From assembly GCA_015075165.1 (NCBI GenBank), contig JABTUY010000003.1, positions 606,526 to 670,525 on the forward strand: 64,000 nucleotides of DNA, written 5' to 3'. Shown piece by piece: positions 9,379-17,654 of the stretch; within the stretch, counting starts at the first letter, position 1, and each line of letters starts with the position of its first letter. Source of the DNA: Ideonella sp. Its GTDB lineage: Bacteria > Pseudomonadota > Gammaproteobacteria > Burkholderiales > Burkholderiaceae_C. The notes under the pieces were generated by a model. It saw only the letters and a program-made list of their open reading frames with translations. It made no database searches and had not been told where the DNA came from. The position numbers were made by a program, and so were the translations under genes.

Positions 9379-12240
9379 TCACCCTGCACCGCCCGGGCGA
9401 AGGTCGAGCGCGTCATCGATCGCCCGACGCAGCGAGGTCGCTGCGACGCCGAGTGCCGCCTCCGGCGCCGCCCCGTGCGCTGCGGCGAGCGCGACGATCT
9501 CGTCCAGGCACCGCCGCGCTGTGGCACTGTCGCCGGCGGCCAGCTCGCAGTGCCCCTGGCGGCATAACAGCTGCCCGAGTTCGACCCACGCTTGCAGCGA
9601 GCGCAGCCGCTCGGCACCGGCCGCGAAGGCTGCGGTCGCGCCCTCATGCCGGCCGAGCGCGCTCAAACCCTGTCCGAGGTGGCCCTGCAACCGTCCCTCG
9701 CCCAGCCGGTGGCCCGCCTCGCGCGCCAGCGCCAGCCCGAGCTCGAACTGCGCCACCGCCGCCTCGAGCCTGCCCTCGCGCAGCAGGAGGTCGCCGAGGT
9801 TGCGCCGCATGTTGCTCTCGAAGCGCCGGTTGCCGGTGTCGGTGGCGATCGCGAGCGCAGCGTCCAGCGCCGTGCGCGCTGCCGCGAGCCGGCCTTGCAG
9901 CAGCAGCGTCAAGCCCTGGGCGCCGAGCGCGTGGCCTTCGGTTCGCCGGTCGCCGGTCTCGCGGGCGATCGCCAGCGCCTCTTCGGCGCAGCGCAGCGCG
10001 TCGTCATGGCGCTGCGCTTCTTCGTACAGGCTGCCCAGGTTGACGAGCGTGTTGGCCGCCATGCGCAGGTTGCCGGCCGACCGATGCAGATCCAGCGCAC
10101 GCAGGTACAGCGGCAGCGCGGCCTGCTGCCGGCCCTTCAGGTCGAGCGCGACGCTCAGGTTGCCGAGCGCCGAGGCTTCGAGCCCGACGTCGCCCAGCTC
10201 GCGCGCTGTGGCCAACCCCTGCTCCAGCAGCACCATGGCTTCGTCGTACCGGGCGTGCAGCGCGACCAGCACACTGCCCAGGGCGATCTGGGTGTCGGCG
10301 ACGCCTCGCCGGTCGCCCAGTTGCTGGTGCAGCGCGAGCGCCGCGCGCGTACGCGCCTCGGCCTCGTCGGCCCGGCCGGTGCGGCGCAGCGCCTGGCCGA
10401 GCACGGCGAGGACCCGCGCCCGATCGTGCGGCTCGAGGGAAGGCAGCGCCAGCACGTCGCGCCCGAGTTCCACGCCCAGGTCGAACGGTCCGCTCGACGA
10501 CAGCACCCACCACACCGCAGCCAGGCAGCGCGCGGCCACGCGGCCGTCGTGCCGCTGAGCAGCGCGGCGACAAGCGGCCACCAGGTTCTCGAGGTCGGCG
10601 GCCAGCGCCTTCTGCAGCGCCGTGCCGCCGTGGCGATCGAGCGCGGCCAATGCCTCGTCGGTGCCGCGCGCCGCAAAGCAGCGACCATGTCGCTGCTGCA
10701 CCGCCACGGCATCGAGCGCCGACGGCGTGGCGCTCGGCGCCACAGCACCCGACTCCAGCTTGTCGGCTGCATATTCGTGAATGCTGACCAGCATCGCGAA
10801 GCGGGGCAGGCCTGCATGACCGGCGCCGCCCGCTGCGGGCGCGCCCAGGCGCAGCAGGCTCTTGTCCAGCAGCAGTTGCATCACGTCGATCACGGGTGGC
10901 GCCTGCGTCCACGGCGAGAGGTCGATCACCGCCTCGGCGTCCTCCAGCGTGAAAGGGCCTGCGAAAACGCTGGCCTGCGCCAATGCGGCCTGCTCCCACG
11001 GCGCCAGCAGCGTCCACGACCAGTCGATGGCCGAGCGCAGCGTGCCCTGCCGCGCCGACGCCGCGCGCGGATCGGCCAGCACGCGGAAGCGATCCTGCAG
11101 CCGCGCCAGCAGTTGCGCCGGCGCCAGCACCTGCACGCGCGCTGCGGCCAGCTCCACCGCCAGCGGCAGCCCGTCGATCAGCGTGACGATGCGTTCGACG
11201 TCGGCGCGGTTGTCGGCCGTCAGCTCGAAGTCGGCCTTGCGCGCGCGTGCCCGCACGGCGAACAGCTCGATCCCTTCGCGAGCGGGCACGAGCGGCTCCA
11301 GCGCCAGCAACCGCTCGCCCTTGAGCGACAGCCGCTCGCGGCTGGTGACCAGGAAGCGCGCCTGCACCGCGTGCTCCAGCCAGGGCTGCAGCGTGGCGGC
11401 CGCATGGCCGACCACCTGCTCGAAGTTGTCCAGCACCACCAGGCAGCGACCGCGGCCGGCCAGCACCTGGCCAAGCTGCGCGACAGCGTCTTCGGCGCCG
11501 AGCGTCACGTCCAGCGTGGTCGCCGCCGCCGAGGCGATACCGGCACGGCTGCGCGCCTCGCTCAGATCGCAGAAGAACACGCCGCCGGGCCAGTCGGCCA
11601 GGCGCGACCACGCGAAGCGGCACGCCAGGCGCGTTTTTCCCGCGCCGGCCGTGCCCACGATGGTGACCAGCCGCGCGCCGGCGTCCAGCATTGCCGCCAG
11701 CTCGGCCAGCTCCGAGCCACGGCCGACGAACGCGTCCAGCTCGGCCGGCAGGCCGCGTGCGCCGGGCACGGCGGCCGCACCGGCCATCGCCGCCTGCGCG
11801 GTCGTCTGCAAGGTGGCGCCGACCCCAGCAGGGCCAGTGTCGACCGTGGCCACGAACTGGTAGCCGCGGCCGGCGATGGTGGCGATCGCGTCGGTGCCCA
11901 GCACCTTGCGCAGCGACGCCATCTGTACCGTGAGGTTGTTGTCCTCGACCACGATGCCGGGCCACACGAGCTCGGCCAGCTCGGCCTTCGCGACCACGCG
12001 CTCGCGCCGGTCGATCAGTGCCAGCAGCAGGTCAAACGCACGGCCACCCAGCCGCACCGGCTGGCCGTCGATCAAGACGCGGCGCTGCGCCGGCTGCACC
12101 GTGCAGCGGCCGAAGCGCAGTTCCAGACTTCGTGGCGCGGCCGGCGGCAGCGCGTCGGGCTCTACAGCCGCGGGTTCGACGTTCGAGCGGCCCGCTGCGC
12201 GCATCGCGCCGAACGTAGGAGAGCGAGCGGTCGTGGCCAT
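9379..12240 (-). CDS. Winged-helix/AAA-type ATPase/TPR signal-transduction regulator
   Basis: 953 residues in three parts. Residues about 38-135 form an OmpR/ToxR-type winged-helix DNA-binding domain (GGRAFDLLLALIDRRE; ELVWPG; NNLTVQMASLRKVLG; IAGRGYQFVA). A STAND/NB-ARC-like ATPase follows with Walker A GTAGAGKTRL near residue 200 and an LVVLDNFEQV Walker B. The C-terminal half is built of TPR-like helical repeats. Such proteins are AfsR/SARP-like, ATP-switched transcription factors. It is divergent from the small protein and CoA-ligase operon at 12433, which is the most likely target. The ligand is unknown. Confidence 0.88.
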   Translation of the reverse strand: MATTARSPTFGAMRAAGRSNVEPAAVEPDALPPAAPRSLELRFGRCTVQPAQRRVLIDGQPVRLGGRAFDLLLALIDRRERVVAKAELAELVWPGIVVEDNNLTVQMASLRKVLGTDAIATIAGRGYQFVATVDTGPAGVGATLQTTAQAAMAGAAAVPGARGLPAELDAFVGRGSELAELAAMLDAGARLVTIVGTAGAGKTRLACRFAWSRLADWPGGVFFCDLSEARSRAGIASAAATTLDVTLGAEDAVAQLGQVLAGRGRCLVVLDNFEQVVGHAAATLQPWLEHAVQARFLVTSRERLSLKGERLLALEPLVPAREGIELFAVRARARKADFELTADNRADVERIVTLIDGLPLAVELAAARVQVLAPAQLLARLQDRFRVLADPRAASARQGTLRSAIDWSWTLLAPWEQAALAQASVFAGPFTLEDAEAVIDLSPWTQAPPVIDVMQLLLDKSLLRLGAPAAGGAGHAGLPRFAMLVSIHEYAADKLESGAVAPSATPSALDAVAVQQRHGRCFAARGTDEALAALDRHGGTALQKALAADLENLVAACRRAAQRHDGRVAARCLAAVWWVLSSSGPFDLGVELGRDVLALPSLEPHDRARVLAVLGQALRRTGRADEAEARTRAALALHQQLGDRRGVADTQIALGSVLVALHARYDEAMVLLEQGLATARELGDVGLEASALGNLSVALDLKGRQQAALPLYLRALDLHRSAGNLRMAANTLVNLGSLYEEAQRHDDALRCAEEALAIARETGDRRTEGHALGAQGLTLLLQGRLAAARTALDAALAIATDTGNRRFESNMRRNLGDLLLREGRLEAAVAQFELGLALAREAGHRLGEGRLQGHLGQGLSALGRHEGATAAFAAGAERLRSLQAWVELGQLLCRQGHCELAAGDSATARRCLDEIVALAAAHGAAPEAALGVAATSLRRAIDDALDLRPGGAG

Positions 12241-12432
12241 GGCAGCGGAAGGTCGGCGGCAGAACCCCAGAAGCGCCCCTGCGCCGCAGCGTGGCGCGGG
12301 CGTGGTTTTAGCAAGGTTTAGGGCCGATTGCTGGATCGGCGCAACGCGGCTCGCCACCATGACGACGAGCGCTCCAACACGACCCCCGAGAGCGCTCTTG
12401 CATCCCTCCACCGCACACCGAAAGGATCCACC

Positions 12433-12732
12433 ATGATCACCCTCTATCGCAGCGCCAGCATCGCTGCGGGACAGCTTGGCAGCGCCATCGCCTTCGCCAA
12501 GGAAGTGGCCGCGCTGATCAAGGCCAAGACCGGCGTCGAGGTCGCGGTGGCCGTGCCGATGGCCGGCAACCCGAACCGCGTCGGCTGGTCGGCCCGCTTC
12601 GAGAGCCTGGGCGAGTTCGGCAGCACGATGGACCGCCTGCGCGGTGACGCGCAGTACGGCGAACTGGTCGCCAAGGGCGGGATGAGCTTCATTCCCGGCA
12701 CGGTGTTCGACGAACTCTGGCGTTCGATCTGA
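12433..12732 (+). CDS. Small protein of unknown function
   Basis: 99 residues, no signal peptide or membrane segment. The alternation of strands and helices, with GNPNRVGWSARFESLGEF in the centre, suggests a small dimeric alpha-beta (ferredoxin-like) fold, as in NIPSNAP/ABM proteins; this is a guess from pattern only. An AAAGGA ribosome binding site precedes the ATG. It is the first gene downstream of the divergent winged-helix/TPR regulator and lies 61 bases before the CoA ligase, so it probably belongs to that operon. Confidence 0.75.
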   Translation: MITLYRSASIAAGQLGSAIAFAKEVAALIKAKTGVEVAVAVPMAGNPNRVGWSARFESLGEFGSTMDRLRGDAQYGELVAKGGMSFIPGTVFDELWRSI

Positions 12733-12793
12733 GCGCGATGGAACCTGCCGCCACGCCGAGTGCCGCGCCCACCTCGCCGCTGCGCAGGTCGAC

Positions 12794-14389
12794 ATGATCG
12801 AGCCCCTTGCCGCCCCGATCGACGGCCCGGCGCTTGTCGAGCCGGTGCCAGCGCTGACGCTGCCGCGGTTCATCCGGCAGCAGGCGCGACGCTGGCCGGG
12901 GGCGCTGGCGCTGACCGACGCTGCCGGCGAACATGCGCTGACCTACGGCGGGCTGGATCACCAGATCGGCCGCTGCGCTGCCGGCCTGGCCGCAGCAGGC
13001 CTGCAGCCCGGCGACACGTTGGTGATGTGCTGCGCCAACAGCCCTGCGTGGGTCGTCGTCGCCCTGGCCGCTCTGGCTGCCGGCGCGCGCGTCAGCGGGG
13101 CCAACCCCGCTCACACCGCCGCCGAGCTGGCGCAGCAGTTGCGCGACGCCGGCGCGCGCTTCGTCTTCACCGAGCCCCGACTGCTCGCCACCGTGCGCCA
13201 GGCGGCGGCGGTCGCAGCTTGCCGCTCGCTCGTCGTCGACACGCAGGCACCGGGTGCACTGTCGCTCGCCGACCTGCTGGCCTGCACGACCGCCGAGCCC
13301 GAGGTGCCGCAGGACGCGCTCGCGCCGGCGCTGCTGCCGTACACGTCGGGCACTACCGGCGTGCCCAAGGGCGTGGTGCTGAGCCACCGCGCGGTCGTCG
13401 CCAACATCTGCCAACTGCGGCAGGCCACCAGTTGGGGTGTGCACAGCGTGGTGCTGGCCCTGCTGCCGATCTTCCAGGCGACGGGTTTCACGCTCACGCT
13501 GACCGCGCTGGCCTGCGGCGCACGCGTGGTCACGCTGCCGCGCTTCGAGCCGCAGGCCTTCCTGCAGGCGTTGGCCACGCACCGCGTGAGCGATGCGGTG
13601 GTCGCGCCACCGGTGATGCCGTTCCTCGCCGCCAACCCGATGGTCGGCGCCTTCGACCTCGGCGCGCTGCGCATGGTGGCATCGCTCGGCGCCCCGCTGC
13701 CGGCCGCCGTGCAGGCGCAGGTCGCGCAGCGCCTGGGCTGTACCTGCAGCCAGGGCTACGGCATGACCGAGGCCGCCGCAGGCCTGACCCTCAGTCCGAG
13801 CGGACAGTCTGTGCGCTCGGGCTCAGTGGGGCGCATTCTGCCGGGCACACAGTGCCGGGTGGTCGACGCCGGAACCGGCCGCGATCAGCCGCGCGGCCGG
13901 CGCGGCGAGCTGTGGTTCCGCGGCCCGCAGCTGTTCACCGGCTACCTCGGCCGACCGCAGGCGACCGCAGCGACGCTGACGCCGGACGGCTGGCTGCGCA
14001 GCGGCGACCTCGGCGGTGTCGACGCCGACGGCTTCGTCTTCATCGCCGATCGGCTCGACGAGCTGATCGACGTGAAGGGGCGGCAAGTGGTGCCGGCCGA
14101 ACTCGAGGCGCTGCTGCTGACGCATCCGCAGGTAGCCGACGCCGCCGTGATCGGCCGCCCCGACGAGCGCGCCGGCGCACGGCCGGTGGCCTACCTGGTA
14201 GCCCGCCCGGTGGCGCGCGGCGCGCTCGACACCGCCGCGCTGCTCGCGTGGTCGGCCGAGCGCGTGGCGCCGCACCAGCAGCTGGCCGACGCGGTGCTCG
14301 TCGACACCATCGCCAGGACACCGTCGGGCCAGCTGATGCGGCGCGTGCTGCGCGCGCAGGACGCGGCCCGGCTGCAAGAAGAGGCCTGA
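12794..14389 (+). CDS. AMP-dependent acyl/aryl-CoA ligase
   Basis: 531 residues of the ANL adenylate-forming superfamily. The P-loop-like motif LLPYTSGTTGVPKGVVLSHR is at residues about 182-201. The A5 motif GYGMTEAA, the hinge/A8 region GWLRSGDLGGVDADGFVFIADR and the C-terminal lysine region (RTPSGQLMRR) are present, so the enzyme looks active. It resembles 4-coumarate-CoA ligase-like enzymes. It lies between the small protein and a VOC protein in an operon that ends in a LigB-type dioxygenase, so an aromatic acid is a reasonable but unproven substrate. Confidence 0.9.
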   Translation: MIEPLAAPIDGPALVEPVPALTLPRFIRQQARRWPGALALTDAAGEHALTYGGLDHQIGRCAAGLAAAGLQPGDTLVMCCANSPAWVVVALAALAAGARVSGANPAHTAAELAQQLRDAGARFVFTEPRLLATVRQAAAVAACRSLVVDTQAPGALSLADLLACTTAEPEVPQDALAPALLPYTSGTTGVPKGVVLSHRAVVANICQLRQATSWGVHSVVLALLPIFQATGFTLTLTALACGARVVTLPRFEPQAFLQALATHRVSDAVVAPPVMPFLAANPMVGAFDLGALRMVASLGAPLPAAVQAQVAQRLGCTCSQGYGMTEAAAGLTLSPSGQSVRSGSVGRILPGTQCRVVDAGTGRDQPRGRRGELWFRGPQLFTGYLGRPQATAATLTPDGWLRSGDLGGVDADGFVFIADRLDELIDVKGRQVVPAELEALLLTHPQVADAAVIGRPDERAGARPVAYLVARPVARGALDTAALLAWSAERVAPHQQLADAVLVDTIARTPSGQLMRRVLRAQDAARLQEEA

Positions 14390-14440
14390 ACGAGGCCACC
14401 CCTTCCATCGCGCCAACCCTGCAGACGAAAGGACATCTCG

Positions 14441-15025
14441 ATGACCCGCATCCGCCCCTCGAAGTTCGTGCACGTGGCCTACCGCACGCGTCGATTCGAC
14501 GCCATGGTGGCCTGGTACGCCGCCGTCTTCGACGCTCGCGTGCAGCACCGCAATCCGGCGCTCGCCTTTCTCACCTACGACGACGAGCACCACCGCTTCG
14601 CTTTCGCCAACCTAGACGTGCTGGCACCCGGGGTGCCCGAGCCCGAGCATCGTGGCCTGGTCGGCGTGGAACACCTGGCCTACACCCTCACGCACCTGCA
14701 GGACCTGTTCGACCACTACGAGCAGATGGCGATGCTGGGCATCCGCCCCTACTGGTGCATTCACCATGGCGTGACGGTGTCGATGTACTACGCCGACCCC
14801 GATGGCAACCAGATCGAGTTCCAGGTCGAGTGCTTTGCCAGCGCCGACGAGGCCAACGCCTTCATGAGCGGCGCGGGCTTCGCCGCCAACCCGATCGGGG
14901 TGGAGTTCGATCCCGACGACTGGCTGGCCCGGCTGCGCAGCGGCACGCCGAGCGCGCAGCTGCTGCCACGACGCGTGCACCTGCCGGTGTCGCCGCTGCG
15001 TGGCGCGCTGGCGCAGCCTGCGTAG
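14441..15025 (+). CDS. VOC-superfamily (extradiol dioxygenase/glyoxalase-like) protein
   Basis: 194 residues. The fold pattern is that of vicinal-oxygen-chelate proteins: FVHVAYRTRRFDAMVAWY at the start, LVGVEHLAYTLTHLQDL in the centre, and MYYADPDGNQIEFQVE at residues about 116-131. Candidate metal ligands are the His residues of these strands and the final Glu. Related single-domain members include ring-cleavage dioxygenases and glyoxalases. An AAAGGA ribosome binding site supports the ATG. It sits inside the operon with a CoA ligase and a LigB-type dioxygenase. Confidence 0.85.
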   Translation: MTRIRPSKFVHVAYRTRRFDAMVAWYAAVFDARVQHRNPALAFLTYDDEHHRFAFANLDVLAPGVPEPEHRGLVGVEHLAYTLTHLQDLFDHYEQMAMLGIRPYWCIHHGVTVSMYYADPDGNQIEFQVECFASADEANAFMSGAGFAANPIGVEFDPDDWLARLRSGTPSAQLLPRRVHLPVSPLRGALAQPA

Positions 15026-15131
15026 CGCCCCGCTCCGGGCTCGACGCTGCCGCTCGCGATGCGGCGTCGCTGCACGGCACCCACGCACCACAACTCAATC
15101 CCGACCTGCCCCTCGCCCAAAAGGAGACACC

Positions 15132-15854
15132 ATGCGTTGGCCTTCGATGCAGGAGATCGCGCAATTCGTTCCGCTTCCGCCCGGGTACCGCCTCGAGCAG
15201 CTCAGGGCGGACCAGATCGCCGAAATCGGCGCCAAGGTCCGTGAATGGCACCCGGACATCGCGGTCGGGGCGGGCAGCTGCTTCCTGCGCGAGGACTTCT
15301 ACCAGGAGAAGGTGTTCCTCGCCGGGCAGGCCGAGCGCGACATCATGGTGCTGCTGATCGTGCATGCCACCGGGATGGTCGGGCTGTTCGCCTTCGAACG
15401 CGAGCCCGATGCCCTGAGCATGTACGGCAAGCTGCTGATCGTCTCGCCGGCGCACCGCAATTCCAAGGTGGGCCTGCACTGCCTTGGAGGAACCGCGGCG
15501 CTGGCGCGCACCTGCGGTGCGGAGTTCGCCTATACCATGGCGACGTTGAAGATGCCGCACGTGCAGGTGGCGCTCGAGCGCGCCGGCTACCAGCTGCTGG
15601 GCTTCACACCGGGCTACGACCGCGAGGTGGTCGGCAACGGCGAGGTCAAGCGCGTGTTCGAGGCCGTCTATGCGAAGCTGCTGGTCGACGACGACGACAT
15701 CCTTCGCCCGCGCCCGGAGAACATGACCCCGACCGCACGCGCACTGTTCGCGATGATGTTCCCGCCGCGCGCCCCGCGCGACAGTGAGGAGCCGGCCGGC
15801 GCGCGAGCCGCGGCCGCGCCCGATCGCCAGGCCAGCGACAGCCTGCAGGCCTGA
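15132..15854 (+). CDS. GNAT-like acyltransferase, function unknown
   Basis: 240 residues. The centre looks like a GNAT fold: a strand with VHATGMVGLFAFERE, then SMYGKLLIVSPAHRNSKVGLH, where HRNSKVG occupies the place of the acetyl-CoA pyrophosphate loop (Q/RxxGxG/A) in weakened form. FAYTMATLKMPHVQVALERAGYQLLGF follows as in GNAT C-termini. The C-terminal 30 residues are Ala/Arg-rich and probably disordered. AAAAGGAG precedes the ATG. It is located between the VOC and dioxygenase genes of the same operon. I cannot name a substrate. Confidence 0.65.
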   Translation: MRWPSMQEIAQFVPLPPGYRLEQLRADQIAEIGAKVREWHPDIAVGAGSCFLREDFYQEKVFLAGQAERDIMVLLIVHATGMVGLFAFEREPDALSMYGKLLIVSPAHRNSKVGLHCLGGTAALARTCGAEFAYTMATLKMPHVQVALERAGYQLLGFTPGYDREVVGNGEVKRVFEAVYAKLLVDDDDILRPRPENMTPTARALFAMMFPPRAPRDSEEPAGARAAAAPDRQASDSLQA

Positions 15855-15881
15855 GCCGCACACGCCGACCAGGAGGCACCC

Positions 15882-16679
15882 TTGCGACTGCCCACCATCT
15901 ACCTCTCGCACGGCGGCGGGCCGTGGCCCTTCGTCGAAGTCCCGTTCATCCCGCCGGGCGCGCTCGAGCCGCTGCGCGCCTATCTGGCCGGCCTGGTCGC
16001 GACGCTCGCGGTGCGGCCGCGGGCGGCGCTGGTCGTCTCGGCGCACTGGGAGGCGCCGGTCGCCACGCTGATGACGAATCCGCAGCCGCCCATGCTGTAC
16101 GACTACACCGGCTTCGAGCCCGCAGCCTACCGGCTGCAGTGGCCGGCCCCGGGGGCGACCTTCCTGGCGGGTCGCGTGAAGCAACTGCTGCATGACGCAG
16201 GCTTCGCGACGGCGGAGGACGCCGACCGGGGGTTCGACCACGGCACCTTCATCCCGCTGATGGTGGCGCTGCCGCAGGCCGACCTGCCCATCCTGCAGCT
16301 GTCGCTGCTGAGCTCGCTCGATCCGGCCGAGCACATCGCGATCGGCCGCGCCCTGGCGCCGCTCAGAGACGAAGGCGTGCTGCTGCTCGGCAGCGGCAAC
16401 AGCTATCACAACATGAGGGGGTTCGGTCACGCCGAGTCCACCGGACCGAGCCGCGCTTTCGACGACTGGCTGGCCGCGGCGGTGACGAGCGAGCCTGCCG
16501 AACGCCGCCGTCTGCTCGAGGCCTGGACCGCGGCGCCCGCTGCGCGCGCCTGCCACCCCAGGGAGGAGCACCTGCTGCCACTGCACGTGATGGCCGGTGC
16601 CGCCGGCGACGACCCGGCGACGCTGCCGATCCGGATGAACGCGTTGAGCGTTCATGTGAGCGGCGTGCAGTTCGGCTGA
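15882..16679 (+). CDS. LigB/DODA-type extradiol aromatic ring-opening dioxygenase
   Basis: 265 residues of the class III extradiol dioxygenase family (LigB; 4,5-DOPA-dioxygenase-like, YgiD). Family metal-site motifs are seen in order: SHGGGPW at the N-terminus, SAHWEAP, FDHGTFIPL and LLGSGNSYHNM, then HPREEHLLPLHVMAGAAG near the C-terminus. It starts at TTG, fixed by AGGAGG upstream. It is the last gene of the 12.4-16.7 kb operon; with the CoA ligase and VOC protein it suggests oxidation of an aromatic compound. The true substrate is not deducible. Confidence 0.88.
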   Translation: MRLPTIYLSHGGGPWPFVEVPFIPPGALEPLRAYLAGLVATLAVRPRAALVVSAHWEAPVATLMTNPQPPMLYDYTGFEPAAYRLQWPAPGATFLAGRVKQLLHDAGFATAEDADRGFDHGTFIPLMVALPQADLPILQLSLLSSLDPAEHIAIGRALAPLRDEGVLLLGSGNSYHNMRGFGHAESTGPSRAFDDWLAAAVTSEPAERRRLLEAWTAAPAARACHPREEHLLPLHVMAGAAGDDPATLPIRMNALSVHVSGVQFG

Positions 16680-16796
16680 AGGTCGCGCGCGCGGTACACC
16701 GGCCAGTGCACCGTGCGCGGCCACGCGATTCGAGTCTGACCGTCGCGCGCGCCTGCACGCCCGCGGCAACGCCCCGTCACGTGGGTGCGCTGCCGC

Positions 16797-17558
16797 TCAC
16801 AGCCGCTCGCGCACCAACGCGGCGATGCGCTGCGCAGTATCGGGGTTGGCGAAGCACGCAGCGGCAGCCTCGGCCTCGAGCTCGAGCGCGTCGGCGATGC
16901 GCCGCCCCAACCCCTGGTTGAATGCACGCTTGAGCCGCGCCGTCGCGTCGGGCGAGCGCGTGGCCACCTCGGCGGCCAGCGCGATGGCCGTGGGCAGCAT
17001 CTGCGGCAGCGGTGTCACGCGGTTGACCAGCCCCAGCGCGTGCAGGTCGCGTGCGCCGTGTCGTTCGCCGAGCACGATCAGCTCCATCGCCCGCTGATGC
17101 CCCAGCGCCTGCGGCAGCAGGTGGGTGACCGCGCCGGTCACGAAGTGGCCGAGCTGCATCTCTGGGAAAAAGCACACCAGGTCGTCGGCGGCCACCACGA
17201 GATCGCAGTTGAGCACCCATTCGAAACCACCGCCCACCGCATAGCCGTGTACCGCGCCCACCACGAGCTTGGGCCCGAACATGATGTCGCGCGTGATCGT
17301 CTGGATGCGCTCGCAGTGCTGCGCGATGGCGGCGGCGCTCTCGGACTGCTCGCCGAACTCCTTCAGGTCGTCGCCGGCGCAGAATGCCCGGCCCGCACCC
17401 GTGAGCACGATGGCGCGTGTGCCGGACTCGGCGTGTGCCGCCTGCAGCGCGGCGTGCAGGTCTGCGAGCAGGCTGCCGCTGATGGCGTTGAGCCGCTGCG
17501 GACGCTGCAACGTCACGACGCTGACGGTACCTTCGGTCGTATGGGTGGCGAATGTCAT
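16797..17558 (-). CDS. Enoyl-CoA hydratase/isomerase family protein
   Basis: 253 residues of the crotonase family. The oxyanion-hole segments are AGRAFCAGDDLKEF near residues 60-73 and VHGYAVGGGFEWVLNCDL near 105-120, and LHALGLVNRVTP follows. The ATG at 17558 is chosen because AGGAG lies six bases before it; another ATG six bases upstream would sit on the ribosome binding site. It is the last gene of a minus-strand operon with an acyl-CoA ligase and an FmdE-like gene, so it probably acts on the CoA thioester made by that ligase. Confidence 0.9.
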   Translation of the reverse strand: MTFATHTTEGTVSVVTLQRPQRLNAISGSLLADLHAALQAAHAESGTRAIVLTGAGRAFCAGDDLKEFGEQSESAAAIAQHCERIQTITRDIMFGPKLVVGAVHGYAVGGGFEWVLNCDLVVAADDLVCFFPEMQLGHFVTGAVTHLLPQALGHQRAMELIVLGERHGARDLHALGLVNRVTPLPQMLPTAIALAAEVATRSPDATARLKRAFNQGLGRRIADALELEAEAAAACFANPDTAQRIAALVRERL

Positions 17559-17654
17559 CGGCATCTCCTGGGCAACCGAACACGCGCGCGGCAGCGCGCT
17601 CACGGGAAGAACGTGCGCACTGCGCGCTGGCGGGGAACCCGCACGGGGACACGC

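Noticed and set aside
9592..12321. Long open frame antisense to the winged-helix/TPR regulator
   Set aside because: Arg/Gln-rich shadow with no motif; the opposite strand has all motifs of a known architecture.
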